A program made the position numbers and the translations under genes. A stretch of DNA of 64,000 nucleotides from NCBI RefSeq assembly GCF_032062135.1, contig NC_092863.1, forward strand, positions 12,268,930-12,332,929, read 5' to 3'. A model generated the notes under the pieces. That model was not told the DNA's origin. It saw only the letters and a list, made by a program, of their open reading frames with translations, and made no database searches. Numbering within the stretch: the stretch's first letter is position 1; every line of letters begins with the position of its first letter. This document shows, piece after piece, positions 47,761-61,230 of the stretch. The stretch is from Pyxicephalus adspersus (lineage: Eukaryota; Chordata; Amphibia; Anura; Pyxicephalidae).

Positions 47761-50700
47761 CTGTAACACAATTGATTTTCTGCACACCAGACTTTTTAAA
47801 ATGTAGTATAAAAAATTATTACATACAGGTATGCATTTCAAAATGATACGGTTATTTTTCAAGGCTATCTGTGCATCCTAAGGGCTGCAAAATGATGAAT
47901 GGCAGAGAACAAAGTAGCGCATTTTGTAAGCATAAAAGTCTAATATAAACATCCAAGATATACAAGTATAATAGAAAATCTTGCGTGTGTCACTGAGACA
48001 GATACAATGGAGATCATTGCTGGTGGCCAGCAGTTAGTGACAGCAGGTCACGTGTTAAAAGTGCCATGTCCTGATTAAATAGTTTCTTTACATTATTTCA
48101 CATGGGTGAGGTTAGCTCCTGGCCTAAAAAAGGCAGATAGAGTACCTGGGAATTAAACGGAGAGCAGTCAGGTAATTCTGGTTAGATATATAGCTGTGTA
48201 CTGATCTGATGGGACAAAGCAATATATAATATTATTGATTTGTTTAGTTTTCCTAACAATGTCATAGATTTTAAAGATGAAAGAGTATAGCCGATATGTC
48301 TGTGATATGCATAGCACTGTGATATAAAGTGACACAATTTTTTAAAGTCTGATTACTGTGCTGATTCTGATTTCTTTAAAATCTCTGATAATAAACTATA
48401 ATACTTTATTTTAATGTACAGACTTGTATTTTATACTTTTAAGTTTCTATGGGGAGGGGGTGAAATTAATGTTGACTGGAAGGATGGATATGCAGAGGTG
48501 TTAAACCCACGTCTTATGACAACAAAGCTTAAACCATATACCTTAAGTTCCAATTAAATCCAATTCTGCAAACTCTCAGAGAGGACCCAAAAGCTAGACA
48601 GCCAACAAAGAATGCATAGGTGACAGACACCTGAAAAAAAACCCTACCTGTTGTACACAGAAGAGAAATAATGGACTGAAGTTTCACCTGACTGCAGTGT
48701 TTATTTGAGTAAAATGTGAAATTATAAAATGAAATACCTCATTACAATGGAGCAGTGTATCCTAACAAGGGTTCCGTGGAATAAGAGGCATTCTTTCTAC
48801 TGACCACCACACTAATGTACTGTGAGCTTTGGATATGGTCATTATAGCAATGCGTTTGTTGCCAGTGTGACAAAGGGTCTGCTGCTAAAAACATGGTGTC
48901 TAGGCAGTGGGTTTGAATAGATTAAATATAAATATGTGTGCATAAATATGTGAGACATCACAACCTAAAAGAGAATGATTGGTATAGTACATGAATGTCG
49001 AATTCTGTTTGTTTGCACATCAAATTATTAAAACAAAATCAATTACTACACCTAGTTGGGGAATTTTAAATCCTTTACCAACCAGACTCTCTAGCTAAAA
49101 TCTGTATTTATTTATATTTCTTTTTAAACAAAATATTTAAACATAAAGAAAAGAAGTACCACAGCAATCATAAAAGTTAAGTCTGTACGTGTGTGTGAAT
49201 TCAACATTTGAACAAACAATATGAGGAAAAAAAACAAACCCTGTCGAGCAGCATGCAAAAACAATATATCTCCGAGAGCAGTAAAAAAGAAATAAATGTA
49301 ATCATTGTACTTATTTAATGTTTATAGCATCACATTGTGGAATAATCACAGCAACCTCTGACACCTCTAAATGGGCAATAATGTTTCAAACCTTTTAACC
49401 ATTTGAAGCTTTGCCAGCTGGCCAATGGAAAAGGAGCCACTTTCAAAATGTACAACATGACCTCCTGGTTTGGAATTTAGGAGTAAGTAATACAACTCTA
49501 ATATAAAAGACTTCATTTAATCCAATTAGGGGTTTCCTTCTTGATCCAGAGCAATTAATGTAGCATACTTCCTTGTAATACAAAGGTTTTTATGCCTGTC
49601 GTCTCCCAGTGGTTTTTGTCTATATCAGATTCAGAACGTATAGCAGTTAGTTATTGTCAGTTTACGCCACAATTTTATTTTACTGATTGCTGAGTTTTAG
49701 ACAAATATTTTTCTCTTTCTGAAAAATAACTTACTTCAGCTTGACCACCACTAGATGGGTTTGGGAAAGCAGTAGTTCTGCCAAAATTCTGATCCTTATT
49801 TCTGGTATTTAGTCACATGGCCAGCACTGGAATGGAAAATAATTCAGACACTCCAAATCAGCAGCTGCGCTTGAAGTCCAATATTCAAATGGATGGGATC
49901 ATATTATTCAAAAGCCAGCATTTTGTCCCAAGAACAGCACCAATAAAAACAAGTGGAATCCTAGGACAAGGTGCGCATGTATTAGTGATCTGTCGATATG
50001 TGTTTAAAAATGCTATGTAATTTGGAGGGAGCTTATTGAAAGTTTATTATTGAAGACTCTGCCTCTAGTGACAAAGTTAGAGGATGCAAATGTAATGCAT
50101 GCATATAAAAAAATTCAAATTTGACTAGTAAACTTTCAGATAAAATTTTCTACAAATTAGTTATTGGATGGTCTAAAAAAAACAGGTTTAGGTTTAAAAA
50201 AACAGCATACCTCAAAAAAAATCTTCAGTTGTACATTCTACAATGCATGAAGTCAAGATGAGGTGCAAAGTAGCAAATTGGAAGTCATCTATTTGGCTAC
50301 ACTGACAGACGTAGGGCAAATCCTACGTCTGTGCTAGTTCTGATATCAGTGGACCATGCATAAAACTTTTTTTTAAATGAGGATCTGTGCTGTGTAACCT
50401 TCAAATACCACAGAAATGTAGAAAACTGTGCTGAACACTGATGGTGGCAGACAAAAGTGAGTACTGCAGGTCTAAAGATCATGGATCTTAATACCTGTAA
50501 AAGTGCAGTTTACCATAATTACCGTTATAAACTCAAATCTAATGAGAAGCTATGGGATACTGCCGTTGTCAACATAATCAGTGCTCTTTGCACTACCAGC
50601 TTCTATCTGAAGGACGATAACACTATATAGCAACAGAAAAATGAAGCTTGAGAATGCTCAGTTCCTCCAAGAACATTGTTTTCCAACGCCTATTCTAGTT

Positions 50701-51039
50701 AGCTCTTACAAGCACAGGAAGAAAAACAAATCCATATTATTACCAGAACTCAATTTATGTATATTACAAATGATTTCCAAGGTTACCTGATATATATTGG
50801 CTTTGTAGGTAACAGCATGCACACAAAACAAAAACTATTTGGTATGACACAGCTTGCAGGCATAGGTTTGGCCTTGTAAGACTAATTTGGCATCTCTAGC
50901 AGCTAAAACATATTGATGAATTAAACAAGACCCCAGTTAATACTTTAGAGGAGAACAGCTAGCATATACAGTAGTACATACAAAGTAAACAAATGCATTT
51001 TCCACAAACAAGTTGTTTCTGCAGCTGTGTCTGAACACG
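47761..51039. other. Unique non-coding sequence; decayed repeat near 48755; possible conserved block 49370-49620
   Basis: A weak relative of the 36605 repeat starts near 48755. The block 49370-49620 (for example GCCAGCTGGCCAATGG and CAGAGCAATTAATGTAGC) is repeat-free. No gene was recognised. Confidence 0.35.
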
Positions 51040-51290
51040 GAAGATGAGAATGTCTTTGCCCCGATAAAGCTATTAAAAACTATGGAAATTGCTTGCAGTT
51101 AATCTCAAGGTCTGGCAGGTGATGGTGAAGCTAGGAGCATGTGAGTTTAGAGGAACTAGATTGCCTCCCTGTGGGGAAAACTTCATTTAAATGCTGTTTT
51201 CTAAATACCCTCTTTACAACAATTTATTCTGCTGACAGGAGCCAGAAAGAGATGAAGGGGGATTTAGCTGCTGAGCGTACTGCCTGATGT
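51040..51290. other. Candidate conserved non-coding element
   Basis: Repeat-free and of balanced composition (for example GCCCCGATAAAGCTATTA, CTGCTGACAGGAGCCAG and GCTGCTGAGCGTACTGCC). It is distinct from the A/T-rich flanks. The call is by texture only. Confidence 0.3.
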
Positions 51291-53537
51291 ATGCAAACTA
51301 AAAAAAAGTGGTAGATAATTCTAATTTGATATTTTAATTTACACTTATGAAAAGAGATATACAATTCAACATGATTTACTAATCTTCTAAAAGAGATGAG
51401 CTATATGGTACACATGCTCCCTAGAGAAACACTAGTTGTATTACTTAGCTGGATAAAGAGATCGCTATTTTCTACGTTTTGTCTTGGAAAAAAAATGAAA
51501 TGCATAGATAAGTAAAAAGAAATAAATCTTCCTGCACAGTAGTTAGAGTGCTAGCATTATCATACCGTGCCTAAAAAGTGGCTAAACACATTGAACGGTT
51601 CCGATGCATAATGCTTCATGTATGGCAGGGGTCATGAACATGACACAGCTAGTGTTTCTAGCAACAGCAAAGAGGCTCCAACATACATAACAGCATGACC
51701 CACAATGGGGCTGGCATCGGAGCTTGTGGTCCAGTTCACTAATTCAAAATAGCATGTGCAAAAGAGGCTGAAAAAACTGCATGCTGCCATTTGAATGTTC
51801 CTAATCAGTTTTTTTTATACTTCCCGGTAGCAAATCCTTTAGGCACTAGATGTACATCTTCCATAAGGTTACAACTCTGTTATTTTATTTTAATAACCAT
51901 TCATTCCAAATACACATTTGTAAACTGTATTACTCATTCCATCACCAGACTATCTTTAGAGTCACAGCTTTCACCATTTTCAAACCATTCACAGGAAAGC
52001 AATGTTCTCCGTCTACTGGATGTTGCACCAAACAGATTCATAATGTCAAAGGTGGCTATGGGGATTTTTTTCGGCCAATTGGACTTTTTTATAAAGAAAT
52101 ACAAAAGGCTTAATGTGGTGTTTTTACAATGTCTCTTCTGTTTTAGAAAAAGGTAAGCAAAAGGTTTTCCCAGTTTACTAGAGTATGCATGAATGCAAAA
52201 CTGAAGATCTGAGGGAAAGCTTTGTGGTCTCTGGAATAATCAAGCCTAATTTTACAGTTACACAACATTGTACTTTTAATTAGCATATTAGTAATTGTGA
52301 GAACTGTAATTAAAAAATTCTGTTCAAGGTATCAGCAAAAAAATCTGGGGCTTCTCTAATCCTTCCTATTCAATACTTGAAAAAAAGAGTAGGGGTCTGT
52401 TTTGTCAGACCTTTGTTTGCTGTAGATGTGTTTTTTAAATCCTATACAGTTCTGAGAAAATACTCTTTTTTTAAGCAGATCATAATGCAGTAAAATGCAA
52501 GTCAAATGCACCTGCCAATGAATTGTGCATGATCTCGGAAGCATAAGGCAGAAGACTGACACAAAATTCAGTAATTATTTGCATCCAAACAGATTTTTTC
52601 AGCCACAGTGACTTTTATATAGAATATGTATAGTGAGGAAAATTTGACAAATTCTCATATATTGAATTTTCTTACAACTTTAAAACCTCTACTGCATATG
52701 TTACAACACCAGAACTGGACAAAGTGCTGCAAGAATGTGAATAGGAAAAAAAATCTTTCACTGGAACTAGTGAGCCTCTTTCCCTGACTGCTGACAAGTG
52801 AAAAACTTAGGCATTAAAATTCAGTCAGGTTTTGGCTGATAGATAAGGAATTTGATTTTTATGGGCCACAGACCTGTGCTGCTAGAAAAGCACATTTTGA
52901 TGCAAAGCAATACAGCACTGCAAGTTCTTTTATTTAATAACATGTACAGCAGAGTCAGGGTGAAGATGATTGTGTATTGTTGTTGAGTGTTATTGCCATA
53001 TTATACTGCCAAGAGATGTCTGCACTACATCTGTCTCCAATGCCTTCTCGAGTGGATGACTGGGAAACGAACACTATACATCTTATAACGGTTCTGATCC
53101 TCACATGACACTTCATTTGATCTATATACATTTAGTAAACAGCATGGTACTTTACCATCATTAATCAAGATGTCTGCATGCATAAAAAAAAATTCTAATT
53201 CTTAGATCGTCTCAATTTGATTTTTTTTTCATTGAAAAGTACGTTGCTTTTTCACAGATACTCATTTCATGCCAGAGATCTGGGTAGACTTTTCAGAAAA
53301 TAAAGTGTGTTCCATCCTGCATATTTCTCTCACTACATATCATTAATAATGTGCTGGAATTACACAAAAGTGTGTAGAGTGAATAGTGTCATAGAGTCAT
53401 GAATGCCAGACAGCAATGCTGGTTGTGTACTTGGATTATTAAATCAGATAATGGCCAAGCTGTCTGACTGCAAAATGGTAGTGCTGCTTTAGTCTGAGAG
53501 AAAACATTCTGCACCCTCCCAGCAACCCGCAACTTGT
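51291..53537. other. Unique non-coding sequence
   Basis: The overlapping frames at 51791-52156 have no domain and are treated as chance. No recognised repeat was found. Confidence 0.35.
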
Positions 53538-53993
53538 GGGCAAGAAACAGTGGTATGTCTGTGATGGCCGGTGAGAAACAGTAGCGTGTGTGTGACGGAG
53601 GGTGAGAAACGCTGGCGTGTCTGTGACGAAAGGTGAGAAACAGTGGTGTGTCTGTGGTGGCAAGTGAGAAACAGTGGTGTGTCTGTGGCGGCCGATGAGA
53701 AACGGTAGTGTGCCTGTGGCAACAGGTGAGAAACGGTAGTGTGCCAGTGGCGGCGGGTGAGAAACGGCAGTGTGCCTGTGTCGGCGGGTGAGAAACAGTA
53801 GTGTGCCTATGGAGGCGGGTGAGAAACGGTAGTGTGCCTCTGGCAGCGGGTGAGAAACGGTAGTGTGCCTCTGGCAGCGGGTGAGAAACGGTAGTGTGCC
53901 TCTGGCAGCGGGTGAGAAACGGTAATGTGTCTGTGGCGGCGGGTGAGAAGCGGTAGTGTGCCTGTTGCAGCGGGGGAGAAACAGTAGTGTGTC
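53538..53993 (+). repeat. 31-bp minisatellite, about 15 units
   Basis: The unit is GTGAGAAACGGTAGTGTGCC followed by TSTGGCRGCGG, 31 nt long. Starts at 53571, 53602 and 53633 show the exact period, and the unit continues to about 53993 with a few substitutions per copy. Because 31 is not a multiple of 3, successive units are read in successive frames. The minus strand has no stop in any phase, giving a 238-codon open frame (53439-54155) whose protein repeats every 31 residues. A coding role is unlikely. Confidence 0.95.
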
Positions 53994-55510
53994 AGTTTCT
54001 GCACACAGTGCCCCATGTTTCCTGCTTATCTGTATTGGATATAAGTAGCTGAAACTCAAAATTGATTTTAAATACAACCCCTGGGTATTTACAGGCAATA
54101 TATACAATTCCAATAAGAACTGGTCAACAAAAATTATTATAATATATATACACATATATTGTATTTTTCATACAAATATGACTAATAAAAGCAGGCCTTT
54201 ATATTCAAACACTGCCAGGATTGATCCTATAAACAACCTATTACACCAAGATAAATTTAATGTGAAAAACTTGTAACACAAGGACTAAGAGGGCACTTGT
54301 GCTACTGGAAAAAGTGCTGAATGGATGTTATGTTGGACCGTGGTGCAATCTCTGCGAGGTAAAACCAGCAGAGATTTGGTTGCAGGGAAGTTCTGCTGGT
54401 TGTTTAAAATTTCTGTCCTGGGGCAGGTTTTACTAGGAATAAAAGAATAGAGATTAAAGAATGGCACCAAAGATTGGGTTTTTATGCATGCTACAACCAA
54501 AATCAGTTAAAACATTTATTCAAACAGTAATTAAAAATACATAACAGCATCATCCCAAAAGCACAATATATATAACAAGAGTGTGTGTAAAAGCAGTCAT
54601 CACACACACATTGTTCTAAAGTCAGCATGTAATCTCTCTATTGAAATGTATTATGTACAAAATGCACTGAATGGTAGCAGAATTAATTGTTTGTAGTGCT
54701 TTCTTTTGTTTATAAGCATGATGCTAAAAAAGACCACACACATTCTGGGTACAACTGATTTTTTTTTCCTTTTACTGTCTATGTAGCTAAATATGTATAG
54801 ACATATAAAGTGTAAATGTAAAAAACTAAAGTTTTTAGACTACTATGCCTAAAGGCATCAAAAAGATGATGATAAATTTGTAGATCAATTCTTTACTTAC
54901 ACCTATCCAGTAAAAAAACACATTATCCTTCTAATATTTTTATATATTAGAAAGGACTTCAATAAGTTTTGTGCTATTTTTTGAAATCCTTCAAGCAGAG
55001 TTAAAATTACAAATCTGAAGGTGAGAATGTCTCCAGTGATTATAACATACAAGATTTTTCTTCAAAAAAATGTAGGAAAGGTGTAAAACTGTGAAAAGAC
55101 CTTTTAATGGCTTTGAGTCCATTCCACAATATCAGAATCATAACCGTAAAAATGGTGCAGAAGTGACAAAAATTACATTGTGGAACCCAAGACATTTACC
55201 TATATTTAAACAAACTAGAAAAGAGCTTTAAACTGTCAGTTTTTTTTAAACTTCCTTAATTTCCTGTTTCAGTGATCATGCTAGGATGGGATGATGGGAA
55301 AAAATCTCCCCAATAGAATTACAGAAAACAATAAATCACTAACCGTAAATTCGACCCAAAAAAATTAGGTAGATATAACAAAAATGTGACAGTAAACTGT
55401 GTTTGGTAGTACTGATATAAATTGATTTAGGTTATGAAAAAGATGAAGCACATATTTAGACAATAATACCAGAATGTGCATTGAAAACCCTTTAAATGAT
55501 TCTGCATGTA
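53994..55510. other. Unique non-coding sequence
   Basis: Short (AT)n tracts near 54140-54165. No gene or recognised repeat was found. Confidence 0.4.
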
Positions 55511-56940
<1,430 letters not shown>

Positions 56941-56942
56941 TA

Positions 56943-57370
56943 GAGATTATGTTGGGTTAGACCTTTTATGCCACTTAGTGACAACAGTTCTATTTATATT
57001 TAACTATGCTTTTGCATAGTTAATTTAACATCACCGAGTTGCAAAATCTACAGAGATAACTTGGCTACCACAAGGTGGTTTATGTGAACGACGTTCATCG
57101 TTTGAGTGTTAAGGGGTAATCACCTGCATCTTCAAATCTGAAATCATGGATTTTCGTTTCATTGTTATATCATTTAACTAAAAAAAAAATGTAATTTGCA
57201 CAAATAAATCATTTTCACAATGGGCTGCCAATTTTTTTTCTCAAATAAAAAGGTATTACTTTATGCGATTTTGTGATTTTATACTGACATTAACAGTGTC
57301 TTCTGCAATGCAAAAAAATAAATAAATGCTGGGCCACATTTCTGCCAGAAAAAAAGGGGGTTAAGCAATG
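56943..57370. other. Unique non-coding sequence
   Basis: A/T-rich sequence. TTAA at 57361-57364 lies directly before the inverted minisatellite unit. Confidence 0.4.
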
Positions 57371-57410
57371 CTCACCGCAGCCCCAGACACACCACTGTTT
57401 CTCACCGGCC
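57371..57410 (-). repeat. Lone inverted unit of the 31-bp minisatellite
   Basis: On the minus strand GCCGGTGAGAAACAGTGGTG and TGTCTGGGGCTGCGGTGAG reproduce one full unit plus the start of a second, 30 bp apart. It lies 3.4 kb from the array and in the opposite orientation. Confidence 0.75.
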
Positions 57411-58197
57411 GTTTCTAGACAACTTAAAGACTACAGGGTTAGAAATATCAACACAGCCCAGAAAGTTATATATGCACTGGGTAGAAAATCACAGTTTGTA
57501 CAGAATTAAAGCAGAACCTAAGGTTTTTATGTGAACATTCCTAAACTCAAAAAACAATGCATATAATACAAGCATATTTGCAAAACCAAGAGGTCTCTTC
57601 ACAAAGAATAAGGGGGCAGATAGCATCACTGTACAGAACACCTCTCAGTCCTGTCCTGTTTTCTCCTATTATTTAATTTTAGCTGAATGCATATGATAAA
57701 AAAAAGAGCAGGAGAATTTAAGGAGGTAAAGAACTGCAACTACCTACCTAGTTCCTCGCAAATAAAAGAATAATTGAAAAGAATTTGAACAGACTAAGCA
57801 AGATAGTATATGGATAATATGAAATACAGATAAAGCAAAAACAGACTTTTAAGTATCAATGTATAAATTTTCAAATTTGCAATTTCAGACTGCTTGCTTT
57901 AAAAAGTAAAAAAAACACTTTTTTTCTGCTTTAAGGAACCGTTATAGACATTAAAAATTAGACAGTGATATGAATTGAATTAATAAAAAATCACCAGGAA
58001 CTTTTCCACTTTACTTTTTTTTAAATTGTAGACCTGTAACTTACTGAAATATAACACACAATCATGTAAAAAAAAATTTAATTTATTAATAAAATTAAAT
58101 AAAAAACACAAAAATAGGCTTAAACAAGAATGCATAAATACATCAAAAATACTGAAAATGCAATAATTCTGTATACTATGTATAGTGCTATATTTTT
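57411..58197. other. A/T-rich non-coding sequence downstream of the piggyBac remnant
   Basis: This may include the transposon's 3' non-coding part, but no terminal repeat could be matched to a partner. Confidence 0.3.
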
Positions 58198-59640
58198 CTA
58201 AAACACCTCCGTAGTGTGGTAAATTTTAAAAGGGGGCAGCACAGAGTCCAACGTCACATTCGGTGCAGTAGAGCCGGGTTTCCTTAAGTTTTTTTTCCCA
58301 GTCCTCCCTCCTCTCTTGGAGCAGCACACCACACACATTCTTTTGTGCTTTTGCTTTCTTGGGGTTGGTGGAATGTACTCCCGAAAATGACGAGCACTCA
58401 GACGGAGCGGGTTCACCGCATATGAAGCACGTCGTCGAAGTTGATGTTTATTTGCATCCTCTTCTGGTGTTAGGTGTTTCACACATATAGCTTCACAGAT
58501 TTTCCATATGAACTCAGGGTGGGGTACAGACTTGTCATTTTGTTTTTTGAATAGAATGTACGCATTCCACAGACACTGTTCCACTAGATGGCGAAATATT
58601 TTTTTACAGTACTTTCTCTGTTGCTTTCTGACAGTTGGATAGAAAGCCATGGCCTAGTCGGCTCTGTCGACATCCCCCATTGTGGGATTGTAGTCGATGA
58701 CTACCTGGGGCTTCTAAATGTCTTTCCTACTTCTTGTTCTGGTTTGAACAGTGGTGGTGTTGTGAACAGTGGTCATCATGCAGACATCCTTCTTATAATG
58801 CCATCAGAGAGCCATCATCTTTCCTTTCTGCCAGGCAACTTTATCCCCAGGCTTGAGCTTTTGTGCGGTGAAATTGTCTGGCAATCTGCGCCGGTTAGCC
58901 TTAACGGTTCTGTAGGCATCTGTTTTGTTTTGTATCAGGAACTTGTAAAGCTCAGGGGACGAATAAAAATTGTCTGTAGTAAGACAATACCCTTGGTTCA
59001 GTAAAGGCTCAAAAAGAGACAGAACATAAGACATTGCTACTCCAAAGGAACTAAATCTGGGGTCAAATTTTGTGCCTTTGCCTGTATATAGTCAGGTATA
59101 GTATATAGTCTAGTACCTGACTAGTATATAGTCAGGTATAGTATGACAGAGTTCCAGAAATATCCAGATTCGGATTTGCACAGCATAAAAGTTCTGATCC
59201 CAAACCGTGCTCTCTTGGACGCTATGTACTGCACCCAGCTGCAGTCTCCCTTTATATGCCATCAGACTTTCATCCACACTAATGTCCCTTTTGGCACATA
59301 GCAGGTTTTGAAGTTGTTTATAATCATTTTATAAACCTCCAAATTTTCTTTGAGCTTGGGGCAGAATGGGTGGTCTCAATAAAATCATAATTGTTAGTAA
59401 AATTTAAAAATGTCATGATCAGGCCAAATTGATATTTAGGCATAACTTCGCCATTCAGAAATAGCTCCAGGTAGGCCAGGGGGTTGTGCTCACAGTGCAC
59501 CTTTAGGCCAGGTGCCCCAGTAAATGGAAACCTAGGGGGCTCAGGCTGGGCCTGACGAGTGTCAATCGCACACCAGGTGCGCACATCACTAACCTCGATA
59601 GAGTCGCTGGCACTCGCGGTCTCGGTCCATTGGTTCATTC
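58198..59640 (-). pseudogene. piggyBac transposase (PGBD4-like), broken
   Basis: piggyBac enzymes cut and paste at TTAA through a DDD catalytic triad. Minus-strand parts in order: F-P-F-T-G-A-P-G-L-K-V with N-P-L-A-Y-L-E-L-F-L (59638-59324); R-D-I-S-V-D-E-S-L-M-A-Y-K-G-R-L, the first catalytic Asp at 59272-59274; L-T-T-D-N-F-Y-S-S, the second Asp at 58972-58974; V-I-D-Y-N-P-T-M-G-D-V-D-R-A-D (about 58700-58655), with the third; then F-Y-P-T-V-R-K-Q-Q-R-K-Y and a C-terminal Cys-rich region ending F-K-I-Y-H-T-T (about 58215). Several frameshifts and stops, plus a GTATAGTCAG-type expansion (59085-59145), break the gene. The N-terminus ends at a junction with the next element. Confidence 0.9.
59080..59150. 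repeat. Short tandem expansion inside piggyBac remnant
   Basis: TATATAGTCAGGTATAGTAT recurs twice with a TAGTACCTGAC linker. It adds sequence with no counterpart in the transposase family and helps disrupt the frame. Confidence 0.8.
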
Positions 59641-61230
59641 ATGACGAAAGCACAACATCGCCAAATTACCACAGAACTTAAAAAGATATACAAATTATAT
59701 TTCGGCTGTCCACTTGGTGACAAGGATAAAGCTTGGGCTCCACGTGTCATATGTACCAGTTGTTCCAATGGACTGCATGACTGGCTAAATGGGCGTAAAG
59801 CAGCAATGCCATTTGCAATCCCGATGGTGTGGAGAGAACCGCGAGACCATCTAATGGAATTCTATTTTTGCCACGTCAACAAAAGTGGGTTCACAGGTAA
59901 AACTAAGTACAAATTTGTATGTTCCCAGCATCGATTCTGCAATGAGGCCTGTTCCCCATGATGATTCATTGCCAGTTCCGGTACCGCCACATGATGGACT
60001 TGCTTCTGTAGAAGGTGATGAGGAATGCGCTGGAGTTGCAGCCAGTTACAAACGGAATCATCTGATCCTGACTATTTGGCCGATGAAGATTCAGAACCAG
60101 AAACCTTTACACAAGCAGAACTGAATGATCTCGTTCATGATCTAAATCTCTCCAAAGACAAAGCAGAACTTCTCGCTTCAAGGCCTAAACAGAAGCACTT
60201 GCTTGCAAAGAGTGTAACAGTAACTCACTAGAGAAAACAAAATCATAACTTGACAACGTTCTTCACTAGTGATGGCTCACTGTGCTACTGTCATGATAAA
60301 AAAGCACTCTTTAACAGTTTGTCACAAGAGCATGTTCCATGGCGTATCTTCATTGATTCTTTTAAAAGAAGCTTGAAAGCAGTCCTACTGCATAATGGTA
60401 ATTCCAAACCAAGTTTACCCACTGCCCATTCTGTTAGCCTAAAGGAGTCCTGTGACAACATGAAGTTACTACTTGAAGCAATCCAGTATAAAACACACCA
60501 GTGGAACATCTGTGGGGATCTAAAGGTGGCTTGCTGATAGGAATGCAAGGAGGATTCACAAAATATTGCTGTTTCCTATGCCTGTTGGACAGCCGATCTA
60601 CGGGAGACCATTATGTCAAGTGTGATTCGCCACCAAGAGATACCCATAAGCCTGGAACAAGCAGTGTCAAGTTTCTGCCCCTGGTTGATCCGCATAAAAT
60701 CTTTCTGCCACCTCTCCATATCAATTTAGGCTTGATGAAAAACCTTGTAAAGGTAAATCATACTCCATGGGTTTTCAGTACCTTGTTGAGAAGTTTCCAA
60801 ACTGAAAAAATGAAGGAAGAGATATTTATAGGGCCACAGATCAAGTCTGTTTTACATGATGATGTTTTCAAACAATCTCTCTCAGCAGCTGAGCTGAGGA
60901 TGCATTCAAGTGGCTGTGTGAAAATTTCCTGGGCAACCATAAGTCTCCTGCATACAAGGAAGGAGTTCAGAATCTGCTCGATTCATACCAGAAACTGGGT
61001 TGTCGCATATCACATCTAGAATTCTTCCTGGAAAATCTTGGTATGTTGAGCAACGAACAAGAAGAACATTTTCACCAGGACATTCAGTTAATGGAGCACC
61101 AAGGTTTCTGGAATGATGGCTGACTACTGCTGGATGCTGTACCGCAACAATTCAGACAAAGAGTACACTAGAAAATCATACTCTAAGCATTTCTGAAGAA
61201 ACAATGGTACCTGACTGACACAATTCAGTA
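59641..61230 (+). pseudogene. TE-associated zinc-finger/RNase-H-like protein remnant, family unnamed
   Basis: Parts in order: Y-F-G-C-P-L-G-D-K-D-K-A-W-A-P with C-T-S-C and the P-F-A-I-P-M-V-W-R-E-P-R-D-H block (59641-59880); R-P-V-P-H-D-D-S-L-P-V-P-V-P-P (about 59945-59990); V-S-L-K-E-S-C-D-N-M-K-L-L-L, then I-C-G-D-L-K-V and G-M-Q-G-G-F-T-K-Y-C-C-F-L-C (60440-60580); L-P-P-L-H-I-N-L-G-L-M-K-N (about 60707-60745); E-E-H-F-H-Q-D-I (about 61053-61076) and A-D-Y-C-W-M-L (about 61118-61138). I recognise this order from unannotated multicopy proteins of arthropods, cnidarians and some vertebrates, probably transposon-borne. Stops and frameshifts make it inactive. Confidence 0.6.

Noticed and set aside
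51791..52156. 121-codon open frame
   Set aside because: A second overlapping frame on the same strand is equally open, and neither has a recognisable motif.
53439..54155. 238-codon open frame as a protein-coding gene
   Set aside because: It is generated by a 31-bp tandem repeat free of stops in all phases. The flanks have no gene structure, and unit variants show no codon-level constraint.
58588..59004. 138-codon plus-strand frame
   Set aside because: It is the antisense shadow of the piggyBac transposase remnant on the minus strand.
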